Shown: positions 26,611 through 37,865, numbered from the stretch's first letter. The stretch: 64,000 bases of DNA from Salmonella enterica subsp. diarizonae (GCF_008692785.1 NZ_VXJV01000005.1:355450-419449); one strand, 5' to 3'. Numbers and translations are program-made. The notes: generated by a model not told the origin, from the letters alone.

Positions 26611-26631
26611 TTAATTTGCGAGGCGAATTAA
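26611..26631 (+). promoter_or_regulatory. NagC operator at nagE
   Basis: TTAATTTGC-GAG-GCGAATTAA is a nearly perfect palindrome and agrees with the known NagC operator type. It sits between the CRP site and the nagE start (26757). Confidence 0.7.
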
Positions 26632-26756
26632 TTTTTCACACACTCTGCAGGAGATGATCTCACCGTTCGATTACAGAACATCACGTTTTTAACGTTTGCA
26701 GCACAATAAAAAACGGCTTCAAAGAAGCCATATCGGCGTCTCGTAGGGGGAATAAG

Positions 26757-28715
26757 ATGAATATTTTAGGTTTTTTCCAGCGGCTGGGTAGGGCGTTGCA
26801 GCTCCCTATCGCCGTGTTGCCGGTAGCAGCGTTGTTGCTGCGATTCGGCCAACCAGATTTGCTGAATATGCCGTTTATCGCACAAGCGGGCGGGTCTATT
26901 TTCGATAACCTGGCGCTGGTTTTCGCTATCGGCGTGGCATCCAGTTGGTCTAAAGATAGCGCGGGCGCGGCAGCGCTGGCGGGGGCCGTGGGTTACTTCG
27001 TCATGACCAAAGCGATGGTGACGATTAACCCGGAAATTAACATGGGCGTGCTGGCGGGGATTATTACCGGTCTGGTTGGCGGCGCGGTTTATAATCGCTG
27101 GTCTGGTATTAAACTGCCTGATTTTCTCAGTTTCTTCGGCGGAAAACGTTTTGTGCCGATCGCAACGGGCTTTTTCTGTCTGGTGCTGGCCGCTATTTTC
27201 GGTTACGTCTGGCCGCCGGTACAGCATGGCATCCATGCGGGCGGTGAATGGATTGTTTCTGCTGGCGCGCTGGGTTCCGGTATTTTTGGCTTCATCAACC
27301 GTCTGCTGATCCCAACCGGCTTACATCAGGTACTGAACACCATCGCCTGGTTCCAGATTGGCGAATTCACCAATGCCGCAGGCACCGTATTCCACGGTGA
27401 CATCAACCGCTTCTATGCTGGTGACGGCACGGCGGGGATGTTTATGTCCGGCTTCTTCCCGATCATGATGTTTGGTCTGCCGGGCGCCGCTCTGGCGATG
27501 TATTTCGCCGCGCCGAAAGAACGTCGTCCGATGGTGGGCGGTATGCTGCTGTCTGTCGCGATTACAGCCTTTCTGACCGGCGTAACCGAGCCGCTGGAAT
27601 TCCTGTTTATGTTCCTGGCGCCGTTGCTGTACCTCCTGCACGCCATTTTGACCGGTATCAGCCTGTTTGTCGCGACGCTGCTGGGTATCCATGCGGGCTT
27701 CTCTTTCTCGGCAGGTGCGATTGACTATGTACTGATGTATAACCTGCCAGCGGCCAGCAATAACGTCTGGATGTTGCTGGTGATGGGCGTTGTATTCTTT
27801 ATCATCTACTTCCTGCTGTTCAGCGCGGTTATTCGTATGTTTAACCTGAAAACGCCGGGCCGCGAAGATAAAGTTGATGAGATGGTAACGGAAGAAGCCA
27901 ACAGCAACACTGAAGAAGGGTTAACGCAACTGGCGACCAGCTATATCGCTGCGGTTGGCGGTACGGATAACCTGAAAGCGATCGATGCGTGTATTACCCG
28001 TCTGCGTCTGACCGTGAATGACTCTGCTCGCGTCAACGATGCGGCCTGCAAACGCCTCGGCGCTTCCGGTGTGGTGAAACTGAACAAACAGACCATTCAG
28101 GTTATTGTCGGCGCGAAAGCGGAATCGATTGGCGATGAAATGAAAAAAGTGGTGGCGCGGGGTCCGGTCGCGGCAGCGGCAGCGTCTGCTGATGCGGCTC
28201 ACGTTGCAACACCTGCTCCGGCGGCCAAACCCCAGGCGGTGCCGAATGCGGTGACTATCGCTGAGCTGGTCTCTCCGATTACCGGTGAGGTAGTGTCGCT
28301 GGATCAGGTACCAGATGAAGCCTTCGCCAGTAAAGCGGTCGGTGACGGCGTGGCGGTGAAACCCACCGATAAAACTGTGGTTTCTCCGGCGGCGGGCACT
28401 ATCGTGAAAATCTTCAACACTAACCACGCGTTCTGTCTGGAAACCGAAAAAGGCGCGGAGATCGTTGTCCATATGGGTATCGATACCGTCGCGCTGAACG
28501 GTCAGGGCTTCAAGCGTCTGGTAGAAGAGGGTGCAGAAGTAACGGCGGGTCAGCCGGTTCTGGAACTGGATCTGGACTTCCTGAATGCCAATGCGCGCTC
28601 CATGATAAGTCCGGTTGTTTGCAGCAATATCGATGACTTCAGCGGTCTGGTCATCAAAGCGGATGGTCACGTGGTGGCGGGTCAAACGCCACTGTACGAG
28701 ATCAAGAGCAAATAA
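26757..28715 (+). CDS. nagE: PTS N-acetylglucosamine transporter NagE (EIICBA)
   Basis: A 652-residue PTS permease that imports GlcNAc as GlcNAc-6-P. Domain order is EIIC (about residues 1-370, roughly ten membrane helices), EIIB with phosphocysteine C412 in IDACITRLRL, an Ala/Pro-rich linker (about 465-495), and EIIA with phosphohistidine H572 in IVVHMGIDT. It is about four residues longer than the E. coli protein. An SD-like GTAGGGGGAA precedes the ATG. It is divergent from nagB and shares NagC and CRP control. Confidence 0.96.
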   Translation: MNILGFFQRLGRALQLPIAVLPVAALLLRFGQPDLLNMPFIAQAGGSIFDNLALVFAIGVASSWSKDSAGAAALAGAVGYFVMTKAMVTINPEINMGVLAGIITGLVGGAVYNRWSGIKLPDFLSFFGGKRFVPIATGFFCLVLAAIFGYVWPPVQHGIHAGGEWIVSAGALGSGIFGFINRLLIPTGLHQVLNTIAWFQIGEFTNAAGTVFHGDINRFYAGDGTAGMFMSGFFPIMMFGLPGAALAMYFAAPKERRPMVGGMLLSVAITAFLTGVTEPLEFLFMFLAPLLYLLHAILTGISLFVATLLGIHAGFSFSAGAIDYVLMYNLPAASNNVWMLLVMGVVFFIIYFLLFSAVIRMFNLKTPGREDKVDEMVTEEANSNTEEGLTQLATSYIAAVGGTDNLKAIDACITRLRLTVNDSARVNDAACKRLGASGVVKLNKQTIQVIVGAKAESIGDEMKKVVARGPVAAAAASADAAHVATPAPAAKPQAVPNAVTIAELVSPITGEVVSLDQVPDEAFASKAVGDGVAVKPTDKTVVSPAAGTIVKIFNTNHAFCLETEKGAEIVVHMGIDTVALNGQGFKRLVEEGAEVTAGQPVLELDLDFLNANARSMISPVVCSNIDDFSGLVIKADGHVVAGQTPLYEIKSK

Positions 28716-28723
28716 TCGCTTCC

Positions 28724-28755
28724 TGGCCGGATAAGGCGTAAGACGCCATCCGGCG
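28724..28755. repeat. REP element after nagE
   Basis: A single REP unit (TGGCCGGATAAGGCG, then CGCCATCCGGC) directly after the nagE stop. Confidence 0.8.
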
Positions 28756-28771
28756 ATATCACATAAAACAT

Positions 28772-28806
28772 AAGCGGCAGAGGGAAACCTTCGCCGCTTT
28801 TTTTTA
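28772..28806 (+). terminator. intrinsic terminator of nagE
   Basis: The AAGCGGC/GCCGCTT stem with a 14-base loop is followed by a run of eight or more Ts. Confidence 0.75.
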
Positions 28807-28925
28807 CCGCAATTAGCCCCAATATTTTCTGCAAAGCCACTTTTTAAGTAACTAAAGGTTGTCAGTCTGTCCGGCTTATAAGATCATATGCCGTTATACG
28901 TTGTTTACGCTTTGAGGAATCCACG

Positions 28926-30593
28926 ATGAGTGAGGCTGAAGCCCGCCCGACTAACTTTATTCGTCAGATTATTGATGAAGATCTGGCGAGTGGTAAACAT
29001 ACCACTGTCCATACCCGTTTTCCGCCGGAGCCGAATGGCTATCTGCACATCGGCCACGCGAAATCTATCTGCCTGAACTTTGGCATCGCGCAAGATTATC
29101 AGGGCCAGTGCAACCTGCGTTTCGATGACACCAACCCGGTAAAAGAAGATATCGAGTACGTTGATTCGATCAAAAACGACGTCGAGTGGTTAGGCTTTCA
29201 CTGGTCTGGCGATATTCGCTACTCCTCCGATTACTTTGACCAACTGCACGCCTATGCGGTCGAGCTCATCAATAAAGGCCTGGCCTACGTTGATGAGCTA
29301 ACGCCGGAGCAGATCCGCGAATACCGCGGCACGCTGACCGCGCCGGGTAAAAACAGCCCGTTCCGCGATCGCAGCGTGGAAGAAAACCTTGCGCTATTTG
29401 AAAAAATGCGTACCGGCGGTTTTGAAGAGGGTAAAGCTTGTCTGCGTGCCAAAATCGACATGGCGTCGCCATTTATCGTGATGCGCGATCCGGTGCTGTA
29501 TCGGATTAAATTCGCCGAGCACCATCAGACCGGCACGAAGTGGTGCATCTATCCGATGTATGACTTTACTCACTGCATCAGCGATGCGCTGGAAGGCATT
29601 ACTCATTCTCTGTGTACGCTGGAGTTCCAGGACAACCGTCGTCTGTACGACTGGGTGCTGGACAACATCACCATTCCGGTTCACCCGCGCCAGTACGAAT
29701 TCTCGCGTCTGAATCTGGAATACACCGTGATGTCCAAGCGTAAGCTGAACCTGCTGGTGACCGACAAACACGTAGAAGGCTGGGATGACCCGCGTATGCC
29801 GACCATCTCGGGTCTACGCCGTCGCGGCTATACGGCGGCCTCCATTCGGGAGTTCTGTAAACGCATCGGCGTCACCAAGCAGGACAACACCATTGAGATG
29901 GCGTCTCTTGAATCCTGCATTCGCGAAGATCTGAACGAAAACGCGCCGCGTGCGATGGCGGTGATCGATCCGGTAAAACTGGTTATCGAAAACTATCCGC
30001 AGGGTGAGAGCGAAATGGTTACCATGCCTAACCATCCGAATAAACCGGAGATGGGCAGTCGTGAAGTGCCGTTTAGCGGTGAGATCTGGATCGATCGCGC
30101 GGATTTCCGCGAAGAAGCTAACAAGCAGTACAAGCGTCTGGTGATGGGCAAAGAAGTGCGTCTGCGTAATGCCTACGTCATTAAAGCGGAGCGCGTAGAG
30201 AAGGATGGCGAAGGGAATATCACCACCATCTTCTGTACCTATGATGCCGATACGCTGAGTAAAGATCCGGCTGACGGACGTAAAGTGAAGGGCGTAATCC
30301 ACTGGGTTAGCGCAGCTCATGCGCTGCCGATTGAAATTCGTCTCTACGATCGTCTGTTCAGCGTACCGAATCCGGGCGCCGCGGAGGACTTCCTGTCCGT
30401 TATCAACCCGGAATCATTAGTGATTAAGCAGGGTTATGGCGAGCCGTCGCTGAAAGAGGCGGTAGCAGGGAACGCTTTCCAGTTTGAGCGTGAAGGCTAC
30501 TTCTGCCTCGACAGCCGCTATGCGACAGCCGATAAGCTGGTCTTTAATCGCACCGTGGGCCTGCGTGATACGTGGGCGAAAGCGGGCGAATAA
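28926..30593 (+). CDS. glnS: glutaminyl-tRNA synthetase GlnS
   Basis: A 555-residue class I synthetase that charges tRNA-Gln. The HIGH motif is in [10 protein letters not shown] (about residues 37-46) and the KMSKS-type motif is VMSKRKL near residue 269. The beta-barrel anticodon-binding half follows. An AGGA-type site lies just before the ATG (GAGGAATCCACG). It stands alone between nagE and chiP with its own terminator. Its substrates are encoded by the four tRNA-Gln genes of this window. Confidence 0.97.
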   Translation: MSEAEARPTNFIRQIIDEDLASGKHTTVHTRFPPEPNGYLHIGHAKSICLNFGIAQDYQGQCNLRFDDTNPVKEDIEYVDSIKNDVEWLGFHWSGDIRYSSDYFDQLHAYAVELINKGLAYVDELTPEQIREYRGTLTAPGKNSPFRDRSVEENLALFEKMRTGGFEEGKACLRAKIDMASPFIVMRDPVLYRIKFAEHHQTGTKWCIYPMYDFTHCISDALEGITHSLCTLEFQDNRRLYDWVLDNITIPVHPRQYEFSRLNLEYTVMSKRKLNLLVTDKHVEGWDDPRMPTISGLRRRGYTAASIREFCKRIGVTKQDNTIEMASLESCIREDLNENAPRAMAVIDPVKLVIENYPQGESEMVTMPNHPNKPEMGSREVPFSGEIWIDRADFREEANKQYKRLVMGKEVRLRNAYVIKAERVEKDGEGNITTIFCTYDADTLSKDPADGRKVKGVIHWVSAAHALPIEIRLYDRLFSVPNPGAAEDFLSVINPESLVIKQGYGEPSLKEAVAGNAFQFEREGYFCLDSRYATADKLVFNRTVGLRDTWAKAGE

Positions 30594-30634
30594 GCGCAGC
30601 GCCATCAGGCAAACGCTGTAAAAAATACCTTGCC

Positions 30635-30659
30635 AACGCCGCATTCTGCGGCGTTTTTT
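30635..30659 (+). terminator. intrinsic terminator of glnS
   Basis: AACGCCGC-ATTCT-GCGGCGTT stem followed by TTTT. Confidence 0.85.
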
Positions 30660-30682
30660 CTCTGTATTTCTCAGTGGCTTCT

Positions 30683-30703
30683 CTTTTTTGTGAAGCGAAT
30701 TAA
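30683..30703 (+). promoter_or_regulatory. NagC operator candidate upstream of chiP
   Basis: CTTTTTTGTGAAGCGAATTAA agrees with the nagE operator at 16 of 21 positions, including the whole GCGAATTAA half-site. chiP is a known NagC-repressed gene. The chiP upstream region (30594-31045) otherwise holds the glnS terminator and a long AT-rich leader; no credible gene is seen in it. Confidence 0.6.
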
Positions 30704-31027
30704 TTATTCTTCGAAAGTTATTATTCTGATAAATGCTTCTTAAGCTAAATGTTATTAGCATCAGGTCAACAGGAGACAATTATTTTCATTCGTATGGAAA
30801 ATAAGTCAATTTTCTTTCTGACAGTCTGCTTTCCCCACCTGGAGTTGAATGTAACAGAAAGCGATAAAATATGTGCGGTTGCTCATATTATTACATACTG
30901 GTTACAGAAAGAGATTGATAATTCGCATCGCGAAAAATAGTCTGTTTAACGTAGTTAATGAGGTTTCTCAGCACTACTTTTTATTTTTATTTTTTCGCTG
31001 TTCGCTTTTGTCGACAGCAATTTATAC

Positions 31028-31038
31028 GTCAAAGAGGA
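31028..31038 (+). promoter_or_regulatory. ChiX sRNA pairing site on the chiP ribosome-binding site
   Basis: GTCAAAGAGGA covers the chiP Shine-Dalgarno and is an exact complement of the ChiX seed TCCTCTTTGAC as I recall it. ChiX blocks chiP translation until chitosugars induce a decoy. The chiX gene itself is not in this window. Confidence 0.8.
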
Positions 31039-31045
31039 TTAACTT

Positions 31046-32452
31046 ATGCGTACGTTTAGTGGCAAACGTAGTACGCTGGCTCTGGCTATCGCCGGTATCA
31101 CAGCAATGTCGGGGTGGATCGTTGTTCCGCAGGCGCAAGCCTCCGGCTTTTTCGACGACGCCACGTTAACGGGCGGCATCTATTATTGGCAGCGTGAACG
31201 CGATCGTAAAGATGTGACCGATGGCGATAAATATAAAACCAACCTTTCTCATGCGACCTGGAACGCTAACCTGGATTTTCAGTCTGGTTACGCCGCGGAT
31301 ATGTTCGGTCTGGATATCGCGGCGTTTACCGCGATTGAAATGGCGGAAAACGGCGACAGCGGTCATCCAAACGAAATTGCCTTCTCGAAAAAGAATAAAG
31401 GCTACGACGAAGACTATTCCGGCGATAAGAGCGGTATCAGTCTTTATAAAGCCGCCGCGAAATTTAAATATGGCCCGGTCTGGGCGCGCGCCGGTTATAT
31501 TCAGCCTACCGGACAGACGCTGTTAGCGCCGCACTGGAGTTTTATGCCGGGTACCTATCAGGGAGCGGAGGCCGGCGCAAGTTTTGACTATGGCGATGCG
31601 GGCGCGTTAAGTTTCTCCTACATGTGGACTAACGAATATAAAGCGCCGTGGCATACCGAAATGGATAAGTTTTATCAGGCGGATAAAAAAACTAATGTGG
31701 ATTATCTCCACTCTATCGGCGCGAAGTACGACTTCAAAAATGACCTGGTGCTGGAAGCGGCGTTTGGTCAGTCCGAAGGCTATGTCGATCAATATTTCGC
31801 GAAGGCCAGTTATAAATTTGATTTAGGCGGCAATCCGTTCACTACCAGTTACCAGTTCTACGGCGCGCGCGACAAAGTAGATGATCGCAGCGCGAATGAT
31901 ATTTACGACGGTACGGCCTGGCTGCAGGCGCTAACCTTCGGCTACAAAGTCGCGGAAGTGGTTGACCTGCGTCTGGAAGGCACCTGGGTGAAAGCGGACG
32001 GTCAGCAGGGCTATTTCCTGCAACGTATGACGCCAACCTACGCCTCTTCAAACGGTCGTCTGGATATCTGGTGGGATAACCGTTCCGACTTTAACGCTAA
32101 TGGCGAAAAGGCGGTTTTCTTCGGTGCGATGTATGACCTGAAAAACTGGGACCTGCCAGGATGGGCTGTGGGCGCGTCTTACGTTTACGCCTGGGATGCC
32201 AAACCGGCAACCTGGCAAAGTAATCCGGATGCTTACTACGACAAAAACCACACTATCGAAGAGTCCTCATACAGTCTGGATGCGGTCTATACCCTGCAGG
32301 AGGGGCGCGCCAAAGGCACCATGTTCAAACTGCACTTCACTGAATACGACAACCACTCCAATATTCCAAGCTGGGGCGGTGGTTACGGCAACATCTTTCA
32401 GGATGAGCGTGACGTGAAATTTATCGTTATTGCGCCATTCACTATTTTCTGA
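31046..32452 (+). CDS. chiP: chitoporin ChiP (YbfM)
   Basis: A 468-residue OprD-family outer-membrane porin that admits chitooligosaccharides. Residues 1-32 form a Sec signal peptide ending PQAQA, followed by SGFFDD. The mature chain is rich in aromatic, alternating beta-strand segments and ends in the outer-membrane signature with a C-terminal Phe (APFTIF). It is the first gene of chiPQ, controlled by NagC at transcription and by ChiX at translation. Confidence 0.95.
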   Translation: MRTFSGKRSTLALAIAGITAMSGWIVVPQAQASGFFDDATLTGGIYYWQRERDRKDVTDGDKYKTNLSHATWNANLDFQSGYAADMFGLDIAAFTAIEMAENGDSGHPNEIAFSKKNKGYDEDYSGDKSGISLYKAAAKFKYGPVWARAGYIQPTGQTLLAPHWSFMPGTYQGAEAGASFDYGDAGALSFSYMWTNEYKAPWHTEMDKFYQADKKTNVDYLHSIGAKYDFKNDLVLEAAFGQSEGYVDQYFAKASYKFDLGGNPFTTSYQFYGARDKVDDRSANDIYDGTAWLQALTFGYKVAEVVDLRLEGTWVKADGQQGYFLQRMTPTYASSNGRLDIWWDNRSDFNANGEKAVFFGAMYDLKNWDLPGWAVGASYVYAWDAKPATWQSNPDAYYDKNHTIEESSYSLDAVYTLQEGRAKGTMFKLHFTEYDNHSNIPSWGGGYGNIFQDERDVKFIVIAPFTIF

Positions 32453-32501
32453 TGTCAGATGTGGCAGGCTGCAGGTCTGCCGCGCTGTTGAGGAACGACC
32501 T

Positions 32502-32834
32502 ATGAAAAAAATTTTACTCATCGCCAGCATGACCGCCGGTTTGACGGCCTGTGCGTCATCAACCACGCCGGAAGAAGATAGCCGCCTGAAAGAGGCGTAC
32601 AGCGCCTGTATCAATACCGCACAGGGCTCGCCTGAGAAGGTAGAGGCCTGCCAAAACGTGCTGAATGTGCTTAAAAAAGACCGCAAACACCAGCAATTTG
32701 CTAATGAAGAAAGCGTACGGGTTCTGGACTATCAGCAGTGCATTCAGGCGACGCGTACGGGTAACGATCAGGTGATTACGGCTGACTGCGATAAGGTCTG
32801 GCAGGAAATTCGCAGCCATAATAGCGCGCGATAA
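32502..32834 (+). CDS. chiQ: ChiQ (YbfN) lipoprotein
   Basis: A 110-residue predicted lipoprotein. The signal peptide MKKILLIASMTAGLTAC ends in lipobox LTAC with Cys17. The mature part is charged with four further cysteines (SACINT, EACQNV, QQCIQA, ADCDKV). I chose the ATG at 32502 with GAGGAACGACCT just upstream; an in-frame earlier start lies inside the 3' end of chiP. It follows chiP by 49 bp and is co-expressed with it. The function is unknown. Confidence 0.9.
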   Translation: MKKILLIASMTAGLTACASSTTPEEDSRLKEAYSACINTAQGSPEKVEACQNVLNVLKKDRKHQQFANEESVRVLDYQQCIQATRTGNDQVITADCDKVWQEIRSHNSAR

Positions 32835-32850
32835 AGCTTTTTATTGCTGC

Positions 32851-32884
32851 CCCCGGACGGGGCATTTCCCGTCCGGGGCTTTTT
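32851..32884 (+). terminator. intrinsic terminator of chiPQ
   Basis: An 11-bp G+C-rich stem (CCCCGGACGGG/CCCGTCCGGGG) is followed by CTTTTT, abutting the convergent tcuC. Confidence 0.9.
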
Positions 32885-34188
32885 CAGGCTTTATTTTCTG
32901 CCGCGATATAGCCGCGACTCAGACGCACAAACAGCATCGCCGTCGCGGCAAGTCCACATAACGCCGCGCACATCAGCCACCAGCCGGGCGAGCTTTTATC
33001 GCCGGTTAATTTTACCAGCGCGGTAGAAATGGCCGGCGTCAGGCCGCCAAAAATCGCCGTCGCCAGGCTAAAGGCCAGCGAGAAACCGACGGTACGCACA
33101 TAGACTGGCATCACTTCGGTTAACGCCGCGACCATTGCGCCGTTATACATGCCAAAAAAGAAAGAGAACCACAGCAGTACCAGCGTCATGCGGGTAAAGT
33201 CGGGCGCGGCGGTCAGCCATTGCATGACAGGCCAGGTGGTGATCAGCGCCAGTAAAGTAATGCCCATTAACACGGCGCGACGGCCAATCCGGTCGGAAAT
33301 CGCGCCACCAATGGGTAACCAGATAAAATTGGACACGCCCACCAGCATGGTGACGATCAAACTGTCCCGCGCGCTGAGATTAAGCACGGTTCTGCCATAG
33401 GTCGGCGTATAAACGGTGATAAAATAAAACGTTGTGGTGGTCATCGCTACCAGCAGCGTTCCGGCCGTAATAATGCGCCAGTTTTTGGCGATAGTAGCAA
33501 AGATTTCCCTGGTGTCGGGGCGATGCTTGCGTTGTAAAAACGCCTCTGTTTCTTGTAATGAACGACGTAAAACAAAAATCAGCGGAATGATCATACAGCC
33601 GATAAAGAACGGAATTCGCCAGCCCCATTCCGATATCGCGTCGTGTCCCAGCGTGAGATTCAGGCTATAACCAATCAACGCGGCAACAACGATCGCGACC
33701 TGCTGACTGGCGGATTGCCAACTGGTATAAAATCCTTTATTGCCTGGCGTTGCGATTTCGGACAGATAGACCGAAACGCCGCCTAACTCAACGCCTGCAG
33801 AAAATCCTTGTAATAACCGGCCCAGCAGCACCAACGCAGGTGCCGCCAGGCCGATCGTTTGGTAGCCGGGGACGAGGGCGATGAGCAACGTACCGCAGCC
33901 CATAATCGCCAGTGTCACCATCAGCCCTTTACGACGTCCGATTCTGTCAATATAGGCGCCAAGCACAATCGCGCCGACGGGGCGCATTAAAAAACCGGAG
34001 CCAAAGACGGCAAAGGTCAACATTAATGAGGCAAATTCGCTTTCCGCCGGAAAAAACGTTCTGGCGATATAGGTGGCGTAAAATCCGAACAAGAAAAAAT
34101 CAAACTGTTCAAGAAAATTGCCGCTTGTCACGCGCAGTATTGCGCCGAACGTGCCGGCGCGCGATGTTGCAGGTGTGTGTTGTGCCAT
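32884..34188 (-). CDS. tcuC: tricarballylate/citrate proton symporter TcuC (CitA-like MFS)
   Basis: A 434-residue major facilitator of the metabolite:H+ symporter family with 12 predicted helices. Characteristic loops are [13 protein letters not shown] between helices 2 and 3 and [10 protein letters not shown] in the second half. In Salmonella the protein in this position imports tricarballylate and is also described as CitA, a citrate carrier. It follows tcuB by 50 bp on the same strand and converges on chiQ. Confidence 0.92.
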   Translation of the reverse strand: MAQHTPATSRAGTFGAILRVTSGNFLEQFDFFLFGFYATYIARTFFPAESEFASLMLTFAVFGSGFLMRPVGAIVLGAYIDRIGRRKGLMVTLAIMGCGTLLIALVPGYQTIGLAAPALVLLGRLLQGFSAGVELGGVSVYLSEIATPGNKGFYTSWQSASQQVAIVVAALIGYSLNLTLGHDAISEWGWRIPFFIGCMIIPLIFVLRRSLQETEAFLQRKHRPDTREIFATIAKNWRIITAGTLLVAMTTTTFYFITVYTPTYGRTVLNLSARDSLIVTMLVGVSNFIWLPIGGAISDRIGRRAVLMGITLLALITTWPVMQWLTAAPDFTRMTLVLLWFSFFFGMYNGAMVAALTEVMPVYVRTVGFSLAFSLATAIFGGLTPAISTALVKLTGDKSSPGWWLMCAALCGLAATAMLFVRLSRGYIAAENKA

Positions 34189-34238
34189 AGGGTTTGCTCT
34201 CCACTGTCTTTATTGTTTTATGGGTAAGATGCTGCGGG

Positions 34239-35378
34239 TCAGTTGCCTGTATCCCCCGCATGTTTTCCGCGTCGCCTCTCAACTGCCCATTTGAGTAAGG
34301 CCGCGCAGCGGAAAAATCCGTGGGCGAATTTTCCGTAGGGAAGGGTGAGAAAGAGTGCCATCACCACGCCTAAATGGAGCGCCAGCAGTATGCCCATTCC
34401 GCTGGTGTCTCTGCCTGCCAGCAGCGCCAGCCCGGTAAGACTGGTTAAGAACAGAAGCAGAATAAAGCCGCGATCCATTGGTTTCTGGCGCGCATCGCCA
34501 TGTAACGGCGACCGCCGCAGATTGAGCCATAGTAGCCCCGCTGGGCCGATAAGCAGACCGATACCGCCCAGCGTGCCAAGCATGACCGGCAGGCTAAAGA
34601 ACGGGTAGGGCGCTTCCCAATCGGCGACGTAGTGATAGCCCGTCGCCACGACTGTGGCGGCAAAACAGAGCATAAAACCGTAAAAGGTAAAGTGATGAAA
34701 GCGACGGCGTAGCAGCGTGAACGCATCATCCGCTTCGTTACAGCCTTTGCCGTGTCCACCATCGAGATATTTCAGCGTTAACGCATTGTGCGAAGCTTCC
34801 GCAATCTCCGCCGAACGCGGTACGCCCGGCGAGATCTCACGCCAGAAGCGGATTAGGCCCACCATAAGCAAACCGATTGCCAGCACAAAAACTGAGCCAA
34901 ACATCCATGCCAGCAGGCTATGCGGAAAAATTTGATAGAAGTCACCGGCCAACGGCGGATGAATTAGCGACCCTTTCAGCGCCATCGCCAGTAATAAAAA
35001 GAGCGTCAGACCGACTATCAGCGCCAGCGCGACGGTGATCCCCGCCCGACGGTATAACGCGCCAAAAGCGGCGGGCTGGGCATACTGTTGATATGTTTCC
35101 AGGCGGACTTGCGCCATCGCTTTCGGCACGTTAATGGCAAATTCATGGGGCGGCGCGTACTGGCACGCGTGCAGGCAGGCGCCGCAGTTATGACATAAAT
35201 TCGCCAGATAATGAACATCGGCTTTACCGAATTCGAGTCGCTGGGTCATCGCCGGAAATACCGCGCAAAATCCTTCGCAGTAGCGACACGCGTTACACAC
35301 TTGCATGACGCGTTCGACCTCAGCTTCCGGTTCGGTAAGTACGGTGGTCTCAATGATTAATTTTTCAAGCTGTTTCAT
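34239..35378 (-). CDS. tcuB: TcuB, iron-sulfur/heme membrane protein for tricarballylate oxidation
   Basis: A 379-residue membrane protein of the CitB/TcuB family. The N-terminal soluble part has two cysteine clusters, [11 protein letters not shown] (about residues 28-38) and [11 protein letters not shown] (about 62-72), for 4Fe-4S centres. Several membrane helices follow, with histidines that could hold heme. TcuB reoxidises the FADH2 of TcuA. Its start overlaps the end of tcuA by 14 bp. Confidence 0.94.
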   Translation of the reverse strand: MKQLEKLIIETTVLTEPEAEVERVMQVCNACRYCEGFCAVFPAMTQRLEFGKADVHYLANLCHNCGACLHACQYAPPHEFAINVPKAMAQVRLETYQQYAQPAAFGALYRRAGITVALALIVGLTLFLLLAMALKGSLIHPPLAGDFYQIFPHSLLAWMFGSVFVLAIGLLMVGLIRFWREISPGVPRSAEIAEASHNALTLKYLDGGHGKGCNEADDAFTLLRRRFHHFTFYGFMLCFAATVVATGYHYVADWEAPYPFFSLPVMLGTLGGIGLLIGPAGLLWLNLRRSPLHGDARQKPMDRGFILLLFLTSLTGLALLAGRDTSGMGILLALHLGVVMALFLTLPYGKFAHGFFRCAALLKWAVERRRGKHAGDTGN

Positions 35379-36768
35379 GATGCGCCTCCTTGTGCGCCGC
35401 GCGGGCGGCTTCTATCCCCGCAATGCGGCCAAAGGTTGTGCCGATAGACATGCCTACGCCTGCGGTATACCCCTTGCCCAGTACATTTCCTGCCATCATC
35501 TCGCCGGCAACAAACAGGTTGCGGCTTGGATGACCGGCAAAATGTACGGCGGCACGTTCATTGACTTTCAGGCCCAGGTAGGTAAAAGTGATTCCGGGTC
35601 GCAGCGCATAACCGTAGTAGGGCGGTGCATCAAGCGGGCGCGCCCAGTGGGTTTTCGCCGGCGTCAGGTTTTTGGTGGCGCAGTTATCAAGCAAGGTATG
35701 ATCAAAATGACCGGGTTGGCAGGCCTGGTTATACTGCGTGACGGTGCGGGTAAATTTTTCCGCGTCCAGCCCCAACTGGCAGGCCAATTCAGCCAGCGTA
35801 TTGGCCTGCGCGCCAGGAAAAACCGGCGGCATAAAGTGGCCGATGGCTTTGCTGTCAATAATCGAATAGCCAATTTGTCCTGGCTGTTGAGCAACCAGAC
35901 GCCCCCAAATGGCGTAACGCTTCGGCCAGAAATCTTCGCCTTCATCATAAAAACGTTCGGCGTCGCGATTCACGACAATACCCAGCGATACGCAATCAAC
36001 GCGAGTACAAATACCGCCGTCGTACAGCGGCGCCCTGGCATCAATCGCTACGCAGTGCGACTGGGACGGATCGCCAATGATATCCGCGCCGGCATCCATC
36101 ATAAATTTGAGCAATACGCCCTGGTTAAAACGCGTGCCACGAATCAGAAAATTATCCGCGGGCCATTCGCCGCGCGCGTTTTCTCCCCAGGCCTTCCGCA
36201 GCCATTCACGATTTGATTCGAAACCGCCAGCCGCCAGTACGCAGGCTTTGGCAGTAATACGTTCGTTGCCCGCCAGCGCTGCTACGAATTCGCCGTCATG
36301 AAGTTCAAGCGCATGAACCGGCGTGTTATAACGAATCTGCACGCCCAGCCGTTCGGCGCTACGGTAATAGGCATTGACGAGCGCTTTCCCACCGCCCATA
36401 AAAAATGCATTAGTGCGCGCGACGTGGAGCGCCCCCGATAGCGGCGGTTGAAAGTTAACGCCATGTTTGCGCATCCAGTCGCGGCATTGCGAAGAGGTGC
36501 GAATGACCAACCGCGCCAGCGCTTCGTTGGTGTTGCCGTCGGTGACGCGCCACAGATCCTGCCAGAACTCCTCTTCAGGATAGCGTTCCACCAGCACATC
36601 CTGCGGCGCATCATGCATACAACGCAGGTTTCGTGTGTGCTGAGAGTTTCCGCCGCGCCATTCCCGCGGGGCAGCCTCCAGCAGCAGAACCGATGCGCCC
36701 GCTTCCCGTGCGGTCAGGGCGGCGCATAATGCGGCATTGCCTCCGCCTATCACCAGTACATCAACCAT
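35365..36768 (-). CDS. tcuA: tricarballylate dehydrogenase TcuA (FAD-dependent)
   Basis: A 467-residue flavoprotein of the fumarate reductase/succinate dehydrogenase family that oxidises tricarballylate to cis-aconitate. The FAD motif VIGGGNAAL is near the N-terminus, and the C-terminal [21 protein letters not shown] block completes the fold. I chose the ATG at 36768 ([10 protein letters not shown]), which gives the reported Salmonella length; an in-frame GTG/ATG upstream adds six residues. It lies 97 bp downstream of tcuR. Confidence 0.94.
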   Translation of the reverse strand: MVDVLVIGGGNAALCAALTAREAGASVLLLEAAPREWRGGNSQHTRNLRCMHDAPQDVLVERYPEEEFWQDLWRVTDGNTNEALARLVIRTSSQCRDWMRKHGVNFQPPLSGALHVARTNAFFMGGGKALVNAYYRSAERLGVQIRYNTPVHALELHDGEFVAALAGNERITAKACVLAAGGFESNREWLRKAWGENARGEWPADNFLIRGTRFNQGVLLKFMMDAGADIIGDPSQSHCVAIDARAPLYDGGICTRVDCVSLGIVVNRDAERFYDEGEDFWPKRYAIWGRLVAQQPGQIGYSIIDSKAIGHFMPPVFPGAQANTLAELACQLGLDAEKFTRTVTQYNQACQPGHFDHTLLDNCATKNLTPAKTHWARPLDAPPYYGYALRPGITFTYLGLKVNERAAVHFAGHPSRNLFVAGEMMAGNVLGKGYTAGVGMSIGTTFGRIAGIEAARAAHKEAHHETA

Positions 36769-36865
36769 CTTATGCTCCCGTACCATTTAACTATTTGTTA
36801 AATTTGTAATTAAAATGTATACGGATAAATAAGCGGCGCGCTATCAGGTAGCGCTAAACAGGGGT

Positions 36866-37792
36866 TTAGTAAGCGTAAAGGGTAGCACCTGGCCATTCGC
36901 CGGCGTCGACTAACTGACGCATGACTTTGGTGAGTACCACTCTGGCGGCAAGACCGGCGGGCGTCAGCTCATCATCCGACAGGCTGACTAAAAAGTTGGG
37001 GCGGCTGAGTATCGGATTATGGACGCCGATCACGCGTAGCGCGTCGTTATCCAGATGAGAAATCGCCGCGCCGGGCTGTAACGTGGCGCCAAGGCCGTCG
37101 CGCACGGCGCGCATCAACAACGCCAGGCCGTCAATTTCCGCAACGATATCAACGTTAAGCGCATGTTCCTGGCATACAGCGTCCAGCCTGCCGCGCAGTC
37201 CGTGTCCCTGGCTCGGCATAATGAGCGGAATGTCTGCCAGTTGTTCAGGCGTGATCGGGTTATCAGGAAGCGCCGCCAGCAGGGCATGGGAGCCAATCAG
37301 AAAAAGCTGTTCTTCAAGGATCGGTCTGGCGCTCCAGCGCAGGATTTTATCTTTTTGAAAGACAACGGCTAAATCAATCTGGCGGGTATTAATCATTCTT
37401 TCCAGATTACCGGACAAGCTTTCCACCACATGCAGTCGGACATCGGCATAGTTTTCCTGCATGGCATGGATAAAAGGTATACCCAGTATGGAGGCGGTAC
37501 TGGGGGCCATTCCTACGCTCACATGACCGGAAAGACGAGCTTCTCTGGCGGCGAGAATCGCGTCGTCGGCATGACGCAGGGCGAGTTGTGCCTGTGAATA
37601 AAAGGCCAGCCCGGCGTTGGTCGGCGTTACGCCGCGCGAGGTGCGCTGCAACAGACGGATGGCAAGCTCGTTTTCCAGACGGGACATCTGCTGGCTTAAG
37701 GCTGAAACGCCAATATCAAGATCCTGCGCGGCGCTACCCATACTGCCGGTTTCAATAATACGCACGAAATAGCGTAACTGGCGAAGCTCCAT
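36866..37792 (-). CDS. tcuR: LysR-type regulator TcuR
   Basis: A 308-residue LysR-family activator. The N-terminal helix-turn-helix spans about residues 1-60 (MELRQLRYFVRIIETGSMGSA), followed by the effector-binding domain. It sits directly upstream of tcuABC on the same strand. In Salmonella, TcuR switches on tcuABC in response to tricarballylate. The gap to tcuA is short and A+T-rich, suiting an activator site. Confidence 0.92.
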   Translation of the reverse strand: MELRQLRYFVRIIETGSMGSAAQDLDIGVSALSQQMSRLENELAIRLLQRTSRGVTPTNAGLAFYSQAQLALRHADDAILAAREARLSGHVSVGMAPSTASILGIPFIHAMQENYADVRLHVVESLSGNLERMINTRQIDLAVVFQKDKILRWSARPILEEQLFLIGSHALLAALPDNPITPEQLADIPLIMPSQGHGLRGRLDAVCQEHALNVDIVAEIDGLALLMRAVRDGLGATLQPGAAISHLDNDALRVIGVHNPILSRPNFLVSLSDDELTPAGLAARVVLTKVMRQLVDAGEWPGATLYAY

Positions 37793-37865
37793 TCCTGCTC
37801 TCCTGAGATGCGATAGCGGTTTTTTTACATTAAATCAACATCAAGCAGCAGGAAAGAGGAGGATA

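Noticed and set aside
27921..28685. 254-codon minus-strand frame opposite the NagE EIIB/EIIA domains
   Set aside because: Very His/Arg-rich antisense reading of a conserved gene.
30749..30940. 63-codon frame in the chiP upstream region
   Set aside because: No SD, no conserved motif; it lies within the chiP control region and leader.
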